A stretch of 64,000 nucleotides of DNA from Brachycybe producta (taxonomy: Eukaryota > Arthropoda > Diplopoda > Playtdesmida > Andrognathidae). The notes under the pieces were generated by a model. That model made no database searches. It saw nothing but the letters and a program-made list of their open reading frames with translations, and had not been told where the DNA came from. This document shows positions 1-9,229 of this stretch, piece by piece. The stretch is from assembly GCA_036925085.1 (NCBI GenBank), contig JAUPFP010000007.1, forward strand, positions 1,456,247 to 1,520,246, written 5' to 3'. Each line of letters starts with the position of its first letter. Position 1 is the stretch's first letter. Position numbers and translations under genes: made by a program.

Positions 1-448
1 ATCTATCCCAATTTGGGCATAGGTTCTCTGTTTAAAAAAATGCTTGCTTACATACAAAAACACGGCCTTTTATACCCAAAAAGAGGATACTGAGAACACT
101 TTCTCAGTAGCCCCTGATTGGGCAAAAACAAAAGTAAAAACCAAACTGGCCAATCAAAAGTGATTGACCAGTGGTCACCAAAATATTAGACACGTCACCC
201 TTTTAATTAAAAGGGGGAAAAAACGAAAACAACTTCGAATTAAAATGATAAGAATCCACTCATGTGGAAGGATAATACAATGGTAAAGAGGGGAGAACGA
301 TAAGGTCAAGCTAAAAATAGAATCTGGGTCAATCGGTACCTATTAGTACCGAGTGGCCCAGAAGCTACAAAATACACAGTGCCTACAAAATTAAAGAAAA
401 CAAAACGGCGCTAAATTAATAAAATAGCGGCGGCCCCAAAACGTCTCA
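1..448 (-). repeat. 3' LTR of the Gypsy element (truncated by the window edge)
   Basis: Bases 1-448 match 8657-9104 without a difference that I can find. This is the U3 part plus the TATA box. About 540 bp of this LTR should lie to the left of the window. Its identity to the other LTR shows that little time has passed since reverse transcription. Confidence 0.95.
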
Positions 449-677
449 CTCCCCCCGACTAAGCGGGAAGTACCCTACTTCTCAAGAATTTTCTTAAAAA
501 TCCCCCTCCCCCCCGACTGGATCTAAACACAGAGACCCAGGGGTATCACAGGTATACAAAATATCAAATAAAACAAAATCGACTTATACAGATTTTGGAA
601 AATACAAAATTTCTAAAAAAAACGAAAAAGAACAAATCACTTTATACAATTAGAAATTTATGAAATAAATCGCGCTA
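449..677 (-). other. 3' untranslated region with polypurine tract
   Basis: From the pol stop to the 3' LTR. The minus strand ends in GGGGGGAG directly against the LTR (449-457), the expected plus-strand primer. A second, longer G tract within GTCGGGGGGGAGGGGG lies 50 bp upstream (502-517) and shares the GTCGGGGG motif, so the polypurine tract appears duplicated. No env or accessory frame fits here. Confidence 0.75.
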
Positions 678-3600
678 CTAGTCCGGCGACGATTCTGTTC
701 CCTCGGACATCTCAGGACTTACGGGTTGCCAACACCTGGCGACTCGGGACTCGTTCCGGGCTCGGTTGGTGCTGGGTCGGTGACGTCGTCTTCTTCTCCT
801 TGACTTCGGGACATCCATGACTGGTCGAGGCGGCGAAGTCTCTTGATCCCGGCGGAGGTCTTCTTCGGTGAAGGTGGTTGGGATCATAATTACAGGACCC
901 TCGGGTGATGCTTCCCTCCAAGCCTCCTGGCTTTGCCGTCTTGCGATCCGGCCTTCCATCTCGGAATCGCTAGGTCTCGATGTCGATGCGTTCATTTGTG
1001 AGAGGATATCGTAGAACTCGTTTTCTACGTCCAGGATCTTTCTTTCACTGGAGTCTTCTCTCTGTTGAGATGCTGACAATGCGGCATTGCTGCCGGGAAG
1101 ATTTTCCTTATCCTTGGCATCGTCGTCTTTGGCATCTTCCTCTCCTGATTCGGGGCTCTTACGTTTCTTAAAAGAGTTGCCTGAATCCGGTTCATTTTTC
1201 TGGGTCGACCGGGCATTGCTGCCAGAAGGCTTCTCTGCAATGGCGGTGTCTCCATTCTTTGTTTCTTTCTTTTCATCTCCGAGGATTATGGTGTCTTCAT
1301 TACAGAAGACCGAAAGGTCCATAGCCTCGCTGCCGTTTGATTCTTCTTCAGATGATCGTTGCATTTCCTTTTTAGAAATAAACTTTTGATCACTTGACAG
1401 TTTAGAAATTCTTACAATTCCTTTGGAAAACTTTTGACGTCTTTCATGTGTCAAAACAGATTTGAAAGTGGCATCAAAGATGGCGGATGCTTCCCCACGT
1501 GGTTCTAAGGGGTTGACAAGTCTTAGTTCCGGCAAAGAAGTGGAGCTAATGACAACATCCGGTTTCTCTTCTTTTTCTCTTTTCTGAATTTCTCCCACCA
1601 GGCGGCGCTGCGCAAGGCGGCAAATTCGAATTTCAGCATCATACGATGCTTCTTTTTGACTCTCTGGGTCTACTTTGGCTGTTTTAATGCCAAATTTCGC
1701 CCATCTAGGTGGTAAATTAGCTTTTGCATAATCTTTCTTCTCTCCACCACGTGTTTGCACACGGGAATCCAATTGGACTGGTTCTTTTGGAGCAGTTTTC
1801 TTTGGTCTCCCGCGTTTTCTTTTAGGTGGTTCCAGTGGCATCTCTGGAATTTCCTCTTCTTCTTTTTCAGAAGTTTCTAGATGAGTTTCTTGGCTGGCAT
1901 CGGGAATAACTTCTTCTTCTTTACGACAAACTTCTGGAGTACTCTCAACAGGTAAGTTGTCGTCTGCTTCGTTGATAATTTCCTCATCAGCGTCGGACTC
2001 TTCCTTGGCGCTGGCAACTTCTTCGATGTTGTCAGGTAAGTTCATTTGAGGAGCCCTCAGGTCATTGGCCTCGTAGTAGGGTCTCATCTGTTGAACATTG
2101 ACAGTATCTCTCATAGTCAAACCAGATCGAGTAACGTACTCGATCTCGTAGACTAGATCGGTTAGTTTCTTCGTGACAATGCAAGGTTCTTTGTATGGCC
2201 AGATAAGTTTCTGAGCCATTCCTGGCTTTGGCACACGATCTCTTATCAACACTTTCTGACCCGGCTGGTAATCCGGAATCGTACGATGCTTTTCGTCGTA
2301 CTTTCTTTTCTGCACCTCCTGGGCAGCTTCGATATTCTTTTTAGCAGCATCCAGAGCTGGATCAGACTGCTCTGCTTCGTCTGTTACGGGCGGTGGCACG
2401 ATAGGAGCGTGTGGCATCATGTTATCCAACGTGGTCCTGGGCTCGCGCCCGAACATTAATCGATATGGCGAAAATTTCGTTGAGTTATGTTCTATCAGAT
2501 TGTAGGCCATAACTGCGTCACCTAATTTCTTTTTCCAGTCAGCCTGCTGCTGAAGGACATCCAAGTGACGTTTCACCACTTCCATGACTGTATGGTTTGT
2601 TCTCTCTGCCAACCCATCAGCTTGAGGATGATAGGCTGTCGTGGCAGCATGCTGGATTGCGTAGGTCTTGAAAAACGCTTGAGTTTCATTACTCAAAAAT
2701 TGGGGTCCTCGATCAGTGATGATCTTCTGAGGAACTCCAAACTCGTTCACAATTTTGTCCTTGACGAAGGCAATTGCTGCCTGAGCGGTTGCTCTTGCCA
2801 CTGCTTTGGCGATGCAATACTTCGTCGCGTAATCCACTGCAATCAAAATATGTTGAACTCCTCCGGTTGATTTCGGAAGAGGACCAACATAATCCATCCC
2901 CCAACACTCTGTCGGTTTTCCCACAATGATTGGTTGTAACAATCCAGGTACTTTTTGGTGTGACAGTTTCGTTCGTTGACAGATGTGGCACGACCTGACA
3001 TAGTCGGCAACATCTACTTTCATTGTTTTCCAGTAGAATCTCTTCTGGATTCTCTTCATTGTTTTGGTGAATCCGAAATGTCCGGCCTCAGGCACATCAT
3101 GGAGCATCTCGAGAATCCCAATCCTCAATCGTCGGGGCACAGTACATGTTAGTACTGGCACGGTGTCTTCATACTTAAGGTGGTACAAAACACCATCCAC
3201 TATCGCAAACTTCTTGTGATAGGGATGCAGTCGATCTTTCTGGAGTAATTCTTTGATGAGGAGAAGTTCTTCATCAAGGGATTGCTCCCGTTCCCACTGG
3301 AAATCGTTGTAGACAGTAAAGATGTGAAGATCTTCGAGAGCTTCCATCTCTCCATTCTTCTGCTTCCAATTAGCAGGAACGTTGCTCTCATAACGTGAAA
3401 CACAATCGGCGTCCACGTGTGTTTTACCTTTTTTGTAAACTACTTCATAATCATATGGCTGTAGTTTCATCTGCCATTTACCCAATCGGCCATCTAGATT
3501 CTGTGCCGTTTTTAAATAGCACAGGGCCTTATGATCGGTGAATACTCTGAATTTTCGGTTGAAAACATACGGTCTGGCTTTTTCTATGCCATAAACGATT

Positions 3601-6479
3601 GCAAGACATTCTTTTTCAGTCGTTCCGTAGTTTCGTTCAGCCCCCTGGAGTTTTCGGCTGTAGTAACCTAGAACTCCAGGTTTCTTTTCGTTTTTCGCAT
3701 ACTGATAAATTATGACACCAATCTGGTAATCACAAGCATCAGTGTGCAAGGCAATTTCTGCCTCCGGATCATACAAAGTTAGAATCGGAGCGGAGCAAAG
3801 AGCCTTCTTCAGACTATCAAAAGCGACCTCGCAGTCGTCATCCCATTTGAAGTCCAGGTCCTTCTTGACTAGGGCTTGCATTGGTTTGGCGATCTTGGAG
3901 TAGTTCTCGATGAAACGGTTGTAGTAGCCGGTCATCCCAAGGAAGCTTCTGACGTCAGTCACGTTTTTCGGTGCATCAAATCCTTGAATCGTCTGCACTT
4001 TCTCTTCATCAGGTCGAATACCAAGAGCACTAATCTTGTGTCCAAGGTAGTTGATCTCGTCTTCTCCGAAGAAACATTTGCTGGGTTGAAGACTTAAATT
4101 GGCGTTCCGGATGAGCACCAAGATATCTCTCAATCTTTTCATGAACTCTTCGAAGTTCTTCGCGAAGATGACAATGTCATCTAAATAGACCAGGCAGGTC
4201 TCCCATTTGTGGCCTGCCAGTAACAAATCCAAAGCACGCTGCATCGTTGCAGGTGCATTCATCAAACCAAACGGCATTCTGTTAAATTCGTAGAGGCCAT
4301 TTGTGCATACGAAAGCCGTTTTTTCTCGATCTCTTTCTTCCACCGGAAATTGCCAATAACCTGATATTAAATCCAAGGTTGCAAAAATCGTGGCTCCAGA
4401 AAGAGAATCGAAAGCGTCATCTATCCGGGGTAACGGATATTGGTCAGGTTTGGTTTGAGCATTTAATTTGCGATAATCGACGCAAAATCGATGCTGACCA
4501 TTCTTCTTCTTGACAATCACCACCGGACTTGCATACGGACTCTTGGATGGGCTTACAATGCCGGCATCCAACATATCACGTAGTGTCGACTTGATGATCT
4601 CTCTCTGAGCAGGTGAAGTACGCCGGAGCGGTTCTCGAACCGGCGGGTTTGCACCCGTGTCAATCACGTGTTTCGTTAAGTTTGTCTCTTTCAAGTCGGA
4701 GGTCTTGAAGGCAAAAATATCTCTGAATTCTCCGAGAAGCTTCCGAATCGCCATTTTTTCTTCTCTTGGACGATTCGGATTGACGTTAAGACTGTCTTGA
4801 AATTCGACATATTCTTTGGATCTCACTTGGTCACTTTGAGCTTCAATTTTGTAAATCGAGGGGCCCACAGGCACATCAAGAGCTGTGACGACGTCCTCGA
4901 TCTCTGCGATCGTTTCTCTGGCTCCGAGGTGCATAACCTCTCCAGATGGATTGAAGATTTGGATTTGAAGGATAGACTTTCCTCTTCCTTCAATGATCCC
5001 AGGAGAAACTTTGATTCCTCTCTGTTGGAGCGTGCTTTCGCACGAGTCGATGAACTGGAGACTACCTTCTTGTAGATCATCAGGAGCATTGACCTCGACG
5101 ATTGCAGCTTTCTTTGGATCCAACACGAGATTCTGGACCAGGCGTAGTTTTGCTGGCCCCTTCTTCAGGAGTTTCTCTTGTAGATCCTCTTCCTCTTGAT
5201 CTCTAAGATTTTGAATGAAATCTTCTGCTTGTTGCTGCTTTTGGAGAGTGTCCGGCAACAGTTCCTCTCTGAAGTAGACTTTCTTGTTGTTCATGTCCAA
5301 GCAAAGGTTGAGATCTTTTCCGAGGTCGTTCCCCAGCAAGGCCTCACGTCGTCCTTTGATGACAATCACCTTTCCTTTGACAAGCTTTTCGGCGACCTGA
5401 ATTGGCACGATGACTTGTCCCATGATGTTCAGTGGGCTACCTCCGGCACCAGTCAGATTTGGCGGGAACGGAAGTGGATCCACAATGAGCTTCATGTCTT
5501 TCACTAATGACTCGCTGATGACAGATGTTTCGGCGCCACTGTCGGCAGTCATTTCTAACTCACGACCTCCAAAGTTCACACAAACTTTAGGTGCCGTCTG
5601 CTCGTCTTGATTTTGGACTTGAAGTTCACGAGGCGTGACTGTCTCAGTCAACTTGGTCCAAACATCTCGAATCGTTTGTGTACAACACGGGTTTTGCAAC
5701 CGATAGAGAAGACTAGACTCTTCAGTTGAACCCTTAACAGGTGTAGCTACTCCCTCTTTCACTACTCCATGTTCTGCTTTATATTTTTGAGCAGGTGTGG
5801 GTACTTCTTTGGTTTTCGCCACAGTCTGCCCCTGCTTAATAACAGGAGTAGCTACTTTCGTTTTCACTACACACTGTTCTTCTTGGGTTTTAACAAGAGT
5901 AGCTCCTTTTGAGACTACTACTTGTTCTTCTTTAGTCTTAACAGGTGTGGTTACTCCTTTTTCCGCCAAACTCTGTTCTGCTTTATTTTTAACAAGAGTA
6001 GCCTCTTTCGAGACTACTACTTGCTCTGCTTGAGTTTTAACAGGTGTGGTTACTCCCTTTTTCGCCACACACTGTTCTGCTTTGTTGGACATCTTGGCGT
6101 CGTTCGTTTTTGCAAACGATGTAGAGGCCCCACTTTGCAGTGGTTTCCGCCGGCTCCCATCTTCGTAGATAGTACGGATTTGGATCCCATCTCCAAAGTC
6201 TGCTTTATGCATCAGAGAGTCCTTTAGTTGTACCGCAGCACAGCTCTGCTCAGGTGTTGTCGATTCCTCTTCTTTGTCGGCGTTTTGGCACGGGCTACCC
6301 AGACCTGGAGACATCCCCGCATGGTTGACCGCAGCCATTCCAATAGATTCTCTCGTTATCTGGTCCCGTCGAACCTTGACGTCCACTTCTTCAGGTTTCG
6401 GCAACTCCTCTTCTTGTGGTCTCTCTTCAACATCTTTTCCGGGCGTCACTACTTTGGGTGCGAGTGGCGCCCCTAGTAG
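678..6479 (-). CDS. pol: Pol polyprotein (protease, RT, RNase H, integrase) in the -1 frame
   Basis: The open frame has no natural ATG at its head. It is reached by a -1 shift at 6485-6479, after which translation continues CTA CTA GGG. Residues below count from the GTG at 6449. Residues 1-250 form a low-complexity leader with ATPVK/AEQ repeats. Aspartic protease: DSG at 303-305 and LLGND at 371-375. RT: YPLPRIDD 671-678, catalytic D693, YLDD 755-758. RNase H: D904, E947, D972, and a late D1013 or D1015. Integrase: zinc finger H1117, H1124, C1154, C1157, then D1186, D1246, E1282 (DD35E), followed by a GPY/F-like module near 1415-1440. About 450 further residues follow: acidic tracts, an AT-hook (1543-1551) and an arginine run (1884-1889). 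All catalytic residues are present and there are no internal stops. The stop is TAG at 680-678. The Gag-Pol fusion would be about 2,420 residues. Confidence 0.94.
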   Translation of the reverse strand, partial: LLGAPLAPKVVTPGKDVEERPQEEELPKPEEVDVKVRRDQITRESIGMAAVNHAGMSPGLGSPCQNADKEEESTTPEQSCAAVQLKDSLMHKADFGDGIQIRTIYEDGSRRKPLQSGASTSFAKTNDAKMSNKAEQCVAKKGVTTPVKTQAEQVVVSKEATLVKNKAEQSLAEKGVTTPVKTKEEQVVVSKGATLVKTQEEQCVVKTKVATPVIKQGQTVAKTKEVPTPAQKYKAEHGVVKEGVATPVKGSTEESSLLYRLQNPCCTQTIRDVWTKLTETVTPRELQVQNQDEQTAPKVCVNFGGRELEMTADSGAETSVISESLVKDMKLIVDPLPFPPNLTGAGGSPLNIMGQVIVPIQVAEKLVKGKVIVIKGRREALLGNDLGKDLNLCLDMNNKKVYFREELLPDTLQKQQQAEDFIQNLRDQEEEDLQEKLLKKGPAKLRLVQNLVLDPKKAAIVEVNAPDDLQEGSLQFIDSCESTLQQRGIKVSPGIIEGRGKSILQIQIFNPSGEVMHLGARETIAEIEDVVTALDVPVGPSIYKIEAQSDQVRSKEYVEFQDSLNVNPNRPREEKMAIRKLLGEFRDIFAFKTSDLKETNLTKHVIDTGANPPVREPLRRTSPAQREIIKSTLRDMLDAGIVSPSKSPYASPVVIVKKKNGQHRFCVDYRKLNAQTKPDQYPLPRIDDAFDSLSGATIFATLDLISGYWQFPVEERDREKTAFVCTNGLYEFNRMPFGLMNAPATMQRALDLLLAGHKWETCLVYLDDIVIFAKNFEEFMKRLRDILVLIRNANLSLQPSKCFFGEDEINYLGHKISALGIRPDEEKVQTIQGFDAPKNVTDVRSFLGMTGYYNRFIENYSKIAKPMQALVKKDLDFKWDDDCEVAFDSLKKALCSAPILTLYDPEAEIALHTDACDYQIGVIIYQYAKNEKKPGVLGYYSRKLQGAERNYGTTEKECLAIVYGIEKARPYVFNRKFRVFTDHKALCYLKTAQNLDGRLGKWQMKLQPYDYEVVYKKGKTHVDADCVSRYESNVPANWKQKNGEMEALEDLHIFTVYNDFQWEREQSLDEELLLIKELLQKDRLHPYHKKFAIVDGVLYHLKYEDTVPVLTCTVPRRLRIGILEMLHDVPEAGHFGFTKTMKRIQKRFYWKTMKVDVADYVRSCHICQRTKLSHQKVPGLLQPIIVGKPTECWGMDYVGPLPKSTGGVQHILIAVDYATKYCIAKAVARATAQAAIAFVKDKIVNEFGVPQKIITDRGPQFLSNETQAFFKTYAIQHAATTAYHPQADGLAERTNHTVMEVVKRHLDVLQQQADWKKKLGDAVMAYNLIEHNSTKFSPYRLMFGREPRTTLDNMMPHAPIVPPPVTDEAEQSDPALDAAKKNIEAAQEVQKRKYDEKHRTIPDYQPGQKVLIRDRVPKPGMAQKLIWPYKEPCIVTKKLTDLVYEIEYVTRSGLTMRDTVNVQQMRPYYEANDLRAPQMNLPDNIEEVASAKEESDADEEIINEADDNLPVESTPEVCRKEEEVIPDASQETHLETSEKEEEEIPEMPLEPPKRKRGRPKKTAPKEPVQLDSRVQTRGGEKKDYAKANLPPRWAKFGIKTAKVDPESQKEASYDAEIRICRLAQRRLVGEIQKREKEEKPDVVISSTSLPELRLVNPLEPRGEASAIFDATFKSVLTHERRQKFSKGIVRISKLSSDQKFISKKEMQRSSEEESNGSEAMDLSVFCNEDTIILGDEKKETKNGDTAIAEKPSGSNARSTQKNEPDSGNSFKKRKSPESGEEDAKDDDAKDKENLPGSNAALSASQQREDSSERKILDVENEFYDILSQMNASTSRPSDSEMEGRIARRQSQEAWREASPEGPVIMIPTTFTEEDLRRDQETSPPRPVMDVPKSRRRRRRHRPSTNRARNESRVARCWQPVSPEMSEGTESSPD

Positions 6480-6485
6480 TTTAAA
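6441..6485 (-). promoter_or_regulatory. -1 ribosomal frameshift signal between gag and pol
   Basis: Minus-strand T TTA AAC (6485-6479) is in the gag phase X XXY YYZ, the classic -1 slippery heptamer. The gag stop follows after one more codon. A GGGCG (6472-6468) can pair with CGCCC (6445-6441) after a 6-nt spacer, and ACTACT (6480-6475) can pair with AGTAGT (6453-6448), giving an interleaved, pseudoknot-like arrangement. Read-through of the gag stop cannot produce pol, because the gag frame hits TAG TGA at 6451-6446. Confidence 0.85.
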
Positions 6486-7942
6486 GCCTTCTGGTGGTTT
6501 TCGAAATGAAAATAGTGCGTTTGATTATTAATTAATACCGGTACCATTTTCATCCCATTCGGTAGAACGTGGATTTCGTCAGCGCAGAAGATTTTCGGCG
6601 CCGTCGTTTCCGACGGTTCATCAACTCGGTTGACTGGAGTTGGTGGAGTCGTCTTGTTCTCTTCCTTCCTCGGTTTCGGTTCATTGGTGCACTGGAACGC
6701 TCTGTGTCCAGGCTCCTGACACTGATAGCAGATGAGTGGTCCAGTAGATCTTTTTCTCTGCTGGAATTTCTGTCCACCATCTTGATTCGTCTTCGTGTCC
6801 TGCGTCTTTTCAGACGTGGCCGTGTTCCTGTTCGTCCACGTCTGTTGTTTCTTTTGCTGCTGTTGCTGCTGTTTCGGTTGTTGAGGCTTCTGCTGCTGGG
6901 CCGGCTGGTTACCAGTAGTCGTCTTGTACGTCAACATATTCTCTTCTATCAGCTCTCCCTCAGTCTGGGCGGCAAACTTGACAAAGTCGTAAAGATTGTC
7001 CTTCGGTGCTCCAAACAGATGCAGCTTCAAAGATGGTAAAAGACTTTTCCTCAGGCTCGAAATCAGCAAAGAGTCGTCATCATTGGGATGTATCCTTCGA
7101 TACATCTCTGCATACTCTTCTGCATAGACCTTAAAAGTTTCATTATCTTTTTGGGTCCTTGCGGACAGCTCATTTTTCATTCTCACTTTTTGGTCAGGTA
7201 ACAGAAATTCATTTATAATTCCGTTACGCATCATAGGCCAATTTATTTCGCCATATTCCAACCGAAAACGAGCAAGCCATTTGATTGCTCGTTTACGAAG
7301 GAGACCAGTAAAGTGACTGCATCGCTGCAGGGAGTTCCATTGGTGCGCAATCGCAATATCTTCGAACTCTTCAACATAAAGAAGTATGTTCTCAGATCCA
7401 TCATACTTTGGAAAACCCTGAAGTGGATGAAGTGAATTCTTTTCAGAATACGACGTGGGTCCCAGGTTCGGAGTCCATTCAGGAGCTTCGGCCCTGAGCT
7501 TACGCCCGGATTCTGTCGGTGATTTACTTCGTTGTCTGAGATTTCTCTCATGTGTGTGTTCAAGGCGGTGTGGAGTCGATTCTCCACATAACCGTCTTAC
7601 CAATTCATCTCGGCTCTCAGGAGTGGCGTCTTTCATGAGTTCAGCAAACCGATCGACCATCTTCAGCTCGTTGCTTCGTTGAGAGGCTTCAGAAGATGCT
7701 GCTTCAATCTTTAGTCGGGCGTCGGCTTGGCGTTCTTCTTCTTCGGCGCGTTTCTCTTCCTCCTGGAGTCGCTTCTCTTCAGCAAGGGACCTCAGCTTGT
7801 CCTCCTTCTCTTGCTTTCGTGTTTCTCGGGCAACACGGCGTGCTTCCCGAGCTTTCGCTCGTTCTTTTATGAGCTGATCACGTCGGCGTCTGTATTGGAG
7901 TTGCTGGGAGAACCTTGCGGTTATTCCGTTGGTATTCATCAT
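6473..7942 (-). CDS. gag: Gag polyprotein of the Gypsy element
   Basis: 489 codons, opening with two consecutive ATGs and ending in TAG at 6475-6473. Residues ~15-85 are highly charged (KER-rich repeats) and should form a long coiled coil. Residues ~175-335 have the look of the Ty3/Gypsy retrotransposon Gag (capsid) domain, with features such as IKWLARF and YAEEYAEMYRR. Residues 345-367 are glutamine-rich. A single CCHC zinc knuckle, CYQCQEPGHRAFQC (C405, C408, H413, C418), marks the nucleocapsid and should bind the genomic RNA during particle assembly in the cytoplasm. The last codons contain the slippery site that gives access to pol. The frame is unbroken. The N-terminal coiled coil is longer than in many Gypsy Gags and may assist multimerisation. 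Confidence 0.93.
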   Translation of the reverse strand: MMNTNGITARFSQQLQYRRRRDQLIKERAKAREARRVARETRKQEKEDKLRSLAEEKRLQEEEKRAEEEERQADARLKIEAASSEASQRSNELKMVDRFAELMKDATPESRDELVRRLCGESTPHRLEHTHERNLRQRSKSPTESGRKLRAEAPEWTPNLGPTSYSEKNSLHPLQGFPKYDGSENILLYVEEFEDIAIAHQWNSLQRCSHFTGLLRKRAIKWLARFRLEYGEINWPMMRNGIINEFLLPDQKVRMKNELSARTQKDNETFKVYAEEYAEMYRRIHPNDDDSLLISSLRKSLLPSLKLHLFGAPKDNLYDFVKFAAQTEGELIEENMLTYKTTTGNQPAQQQKPQQPKQQQQQQKKQQTWTNRNTATSEKTQDTKTNQDGGQKFQQRKRSTGPLICYQCQEPGHRAFQCTNEPKPRKEENKTTPPTPVNRVDEPSETTAPKIFCADEIHVLPNGMKMVPVLINNQTHYFHFENHQKALNY

Positions 7943-8095
7943 TATGTATCGTAATTTGTGTCAATTTAAAACGTAAGAGTGTTTCGAAAAATTTTGTTTG
8001 GTTTTAAAATTGTTTGCACAATTGAATTACGATAAAATTTCGTGTTTTTCAACACGTTTCTTAGGGCAAAACGAGGTAGCAAGTTTTATAAACTA
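7943..8095 (-). other. 5' leader of the Gypsy element
   Basis: About 150 bp between the primer-binding site and the first gag ATG. It is AT-rich and without a reading frame. Packaging or dimerisation signals would be expected here but none can be recognised by eye. Confidence 0.5.
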
Positions 8096-8111
8096 CCCCG
8101 CACCTCCACCA
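8096..8111 (-). other. Primer-binding site, tRNA-Ala-like
   Basis: Minus strand reads TGGTGGAGGTGCGGGG, five bases after the LTR end. This is complementary to a tRNA 3' end CCCCGCACCTCCACCA, i.e. CCA, discriminator A, a CACCTCC acceptor strand and the end of the T arm. From what I know of animal tRNAs the acceptor strand fits tRNA-Ala best. The match to a primer-type site is clear; the tRNA identity is inferred. Confidence 0.75.
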
Positions 8112-8508
8112 TATATTGTGACGGACCTTTTTCCACTAGTAGAATCTGCTCTTTTAGGTTAATACGAGCGAGTTTTCACTCGTATTGTTAGTGAGTGGCT
8201 AGGTCACTAATTCTACTGGCCCGGGAGGACTAGACCAATATAACGTCTATTTTGTGTCCTCACTAGTCTCTGGCAAAAGACTTCACAGTCTTGAGGATCT
8301 TTAATCTCTGTATCTCTCGGACTTTCGTCCGTAAATCTGCCCTAAGAATCGTGCAAAATATACTCACTCTCTTGTGTTGCAGGTTTGCACCTGTTGGGTC
8401 ATCGAAGTATCCAAAAAGGTGAAGAGCTGCAATGATGAAATGCACAACCGCGGAATTTTAGTCAAAAACAATTAAACACCACTGTTTAGTTTAAATATAA
8501 AATCGTTG

Positions 8509-8514
8509 TTTATT
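8509..8514 (-). promoter_or_regulatory. Possible polyadenylation signal in the LTR
   Basis: Minus-strand AATAAA about 190 bases downstream of the inferred transcription start. If used, R would run from about 8700 to about 8490. In the element's own RNA the copy in the 3' LTR, outside this window, would be the one used. Confidence 0.45.
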
Positions 8515-8722
8515 TCGTAGATAAAAACATTAAATGAATCGAACTGGTTTAAGCACACAACACATAGAAATAATAACATTCAAAATAATATCTAAAAACC
8601 TAGCCAGAATTGGGCATAGGTTCGTTATTTAAGAACTAACTGAAAATCCTTCAAAAATCTATCCCAATTTGGGCATAGGTTCTCTGTTTAAAAAAATGCT
8701 TGCTTACATACAAAAACACGGC

Positions 8723-8730
8723 CTTTTATA
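8723..8730 (-). promoter_or_regulatory. TATA box in the 5' LTR
   Basis: Minus-strand TATAAAAG, inside the context GGGTATAAAAGGCCG. It lies about 380 bp into the LTR, as expected for a U3 promoter. Transcription would start roughly 25-30 bases downstream, near 8700. The same box is at 67-74 in the other LTR. Confidence 0.75.
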
Positions 8731-9102
8731 CCCAAAAAGAGGATACTGAGAACACTTTCTCAGTAGCCCCTGATTGGGCAAAAACAAAAGTAAAAACCAA
8801 ACTGGCCAATCAAAAGTGATTGACCAGTGGTCACCAAAATATTAGACACGTCACCCTTTTAATTAAAAGGGGGAAAAAACGAAAACAACTTCGAATTAAA
8901 ATGATAAGAATCCACTCATGTGGAAGGATAATACAATGGTAAAGAGGGGAGAACGATAAGGTCAAGCTAAAAATAGAATCTGGGTCAATCGGTACCTATT
9001 AGTACCGAGTGGCCCAGAAGCTACAAAATACACAGTGCCTACAAAATTAAAGAAAACAAAACGGCGCTAAATTAATAAAATAGCGGCGGCCCCAAAACGT
9101 CT

Positions 9103-9104
<2 letters not shown>

Positions 9105-9144
<40 letters not shown>

Positions 9145-9151
9145 ATATATC

Positions 9152-9229
<78 letters not shown>

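Larger units (their letters stand above)
1..9104 (-). mobile_element. Ty3/Gypsy LTR retrotransposon, nearly full length
   Basis: A complete autonomous-looking element in reverse orientation. Going leftwards the order is LTR (9104-8117), primer-binding site, gag, pol, polypurine tract, second LTR (448-1, cut by the window edge). The order protease-RT-RNase H-integrase places it in Ty3/Gypsy rather than Ty1/Copia. Both reading frames are open over their full length and the visible LTR copies are identical over 448 bp, so the insertion is young and may be active. No env-like frame follows pol. On the right the LTR abuts an (AT)n tract, the probable target. The target duplication cannot be read because the left junction lies outside the window. 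The coding part is much richer in GC than the flanks. Confidence 0.97.
8117..9104 (-). repeat. 5' LTR of the Gypsy element (complete)
   Basis: 988 bp. Its plus-strand ends are TGTGACG and CGTCTCA, an imperfect inverted repeat with TG..CA termini. The right boundary is where identity with the left copy stops (CGTCTCA, then (AT)n here and CTCCCCCC there). The left boundary is inferred from the TG terminus placed next to the tRNA-complementary site. Two short direct repeats of GGGCATAGGTTC lie inside, near 8604 and 8671. U3 should run from 9104 down to about 8700, with R and U5 below that. Confidence 0.93.

Noticed and set aside
449..677. Possible env gene downstream of pol
   Set aside because: Only ~230 bp of non-coding sequence with the polypurine tract lies between pol and the LTR, and the pol extension shows no signal peptide or membrane segment.
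6447..6449. GTG as the start codon of pol
   Set aside because: Animal retroelements do not normally initiate at GTG, and a canonical -1 slippery site upstream gives continuous access to the frame.
6569..7039. 156-codon plus-strand frame across gag
   Set aside because: Antisense shadow of the gag coding sequence with an Arg/Leu-rich product.
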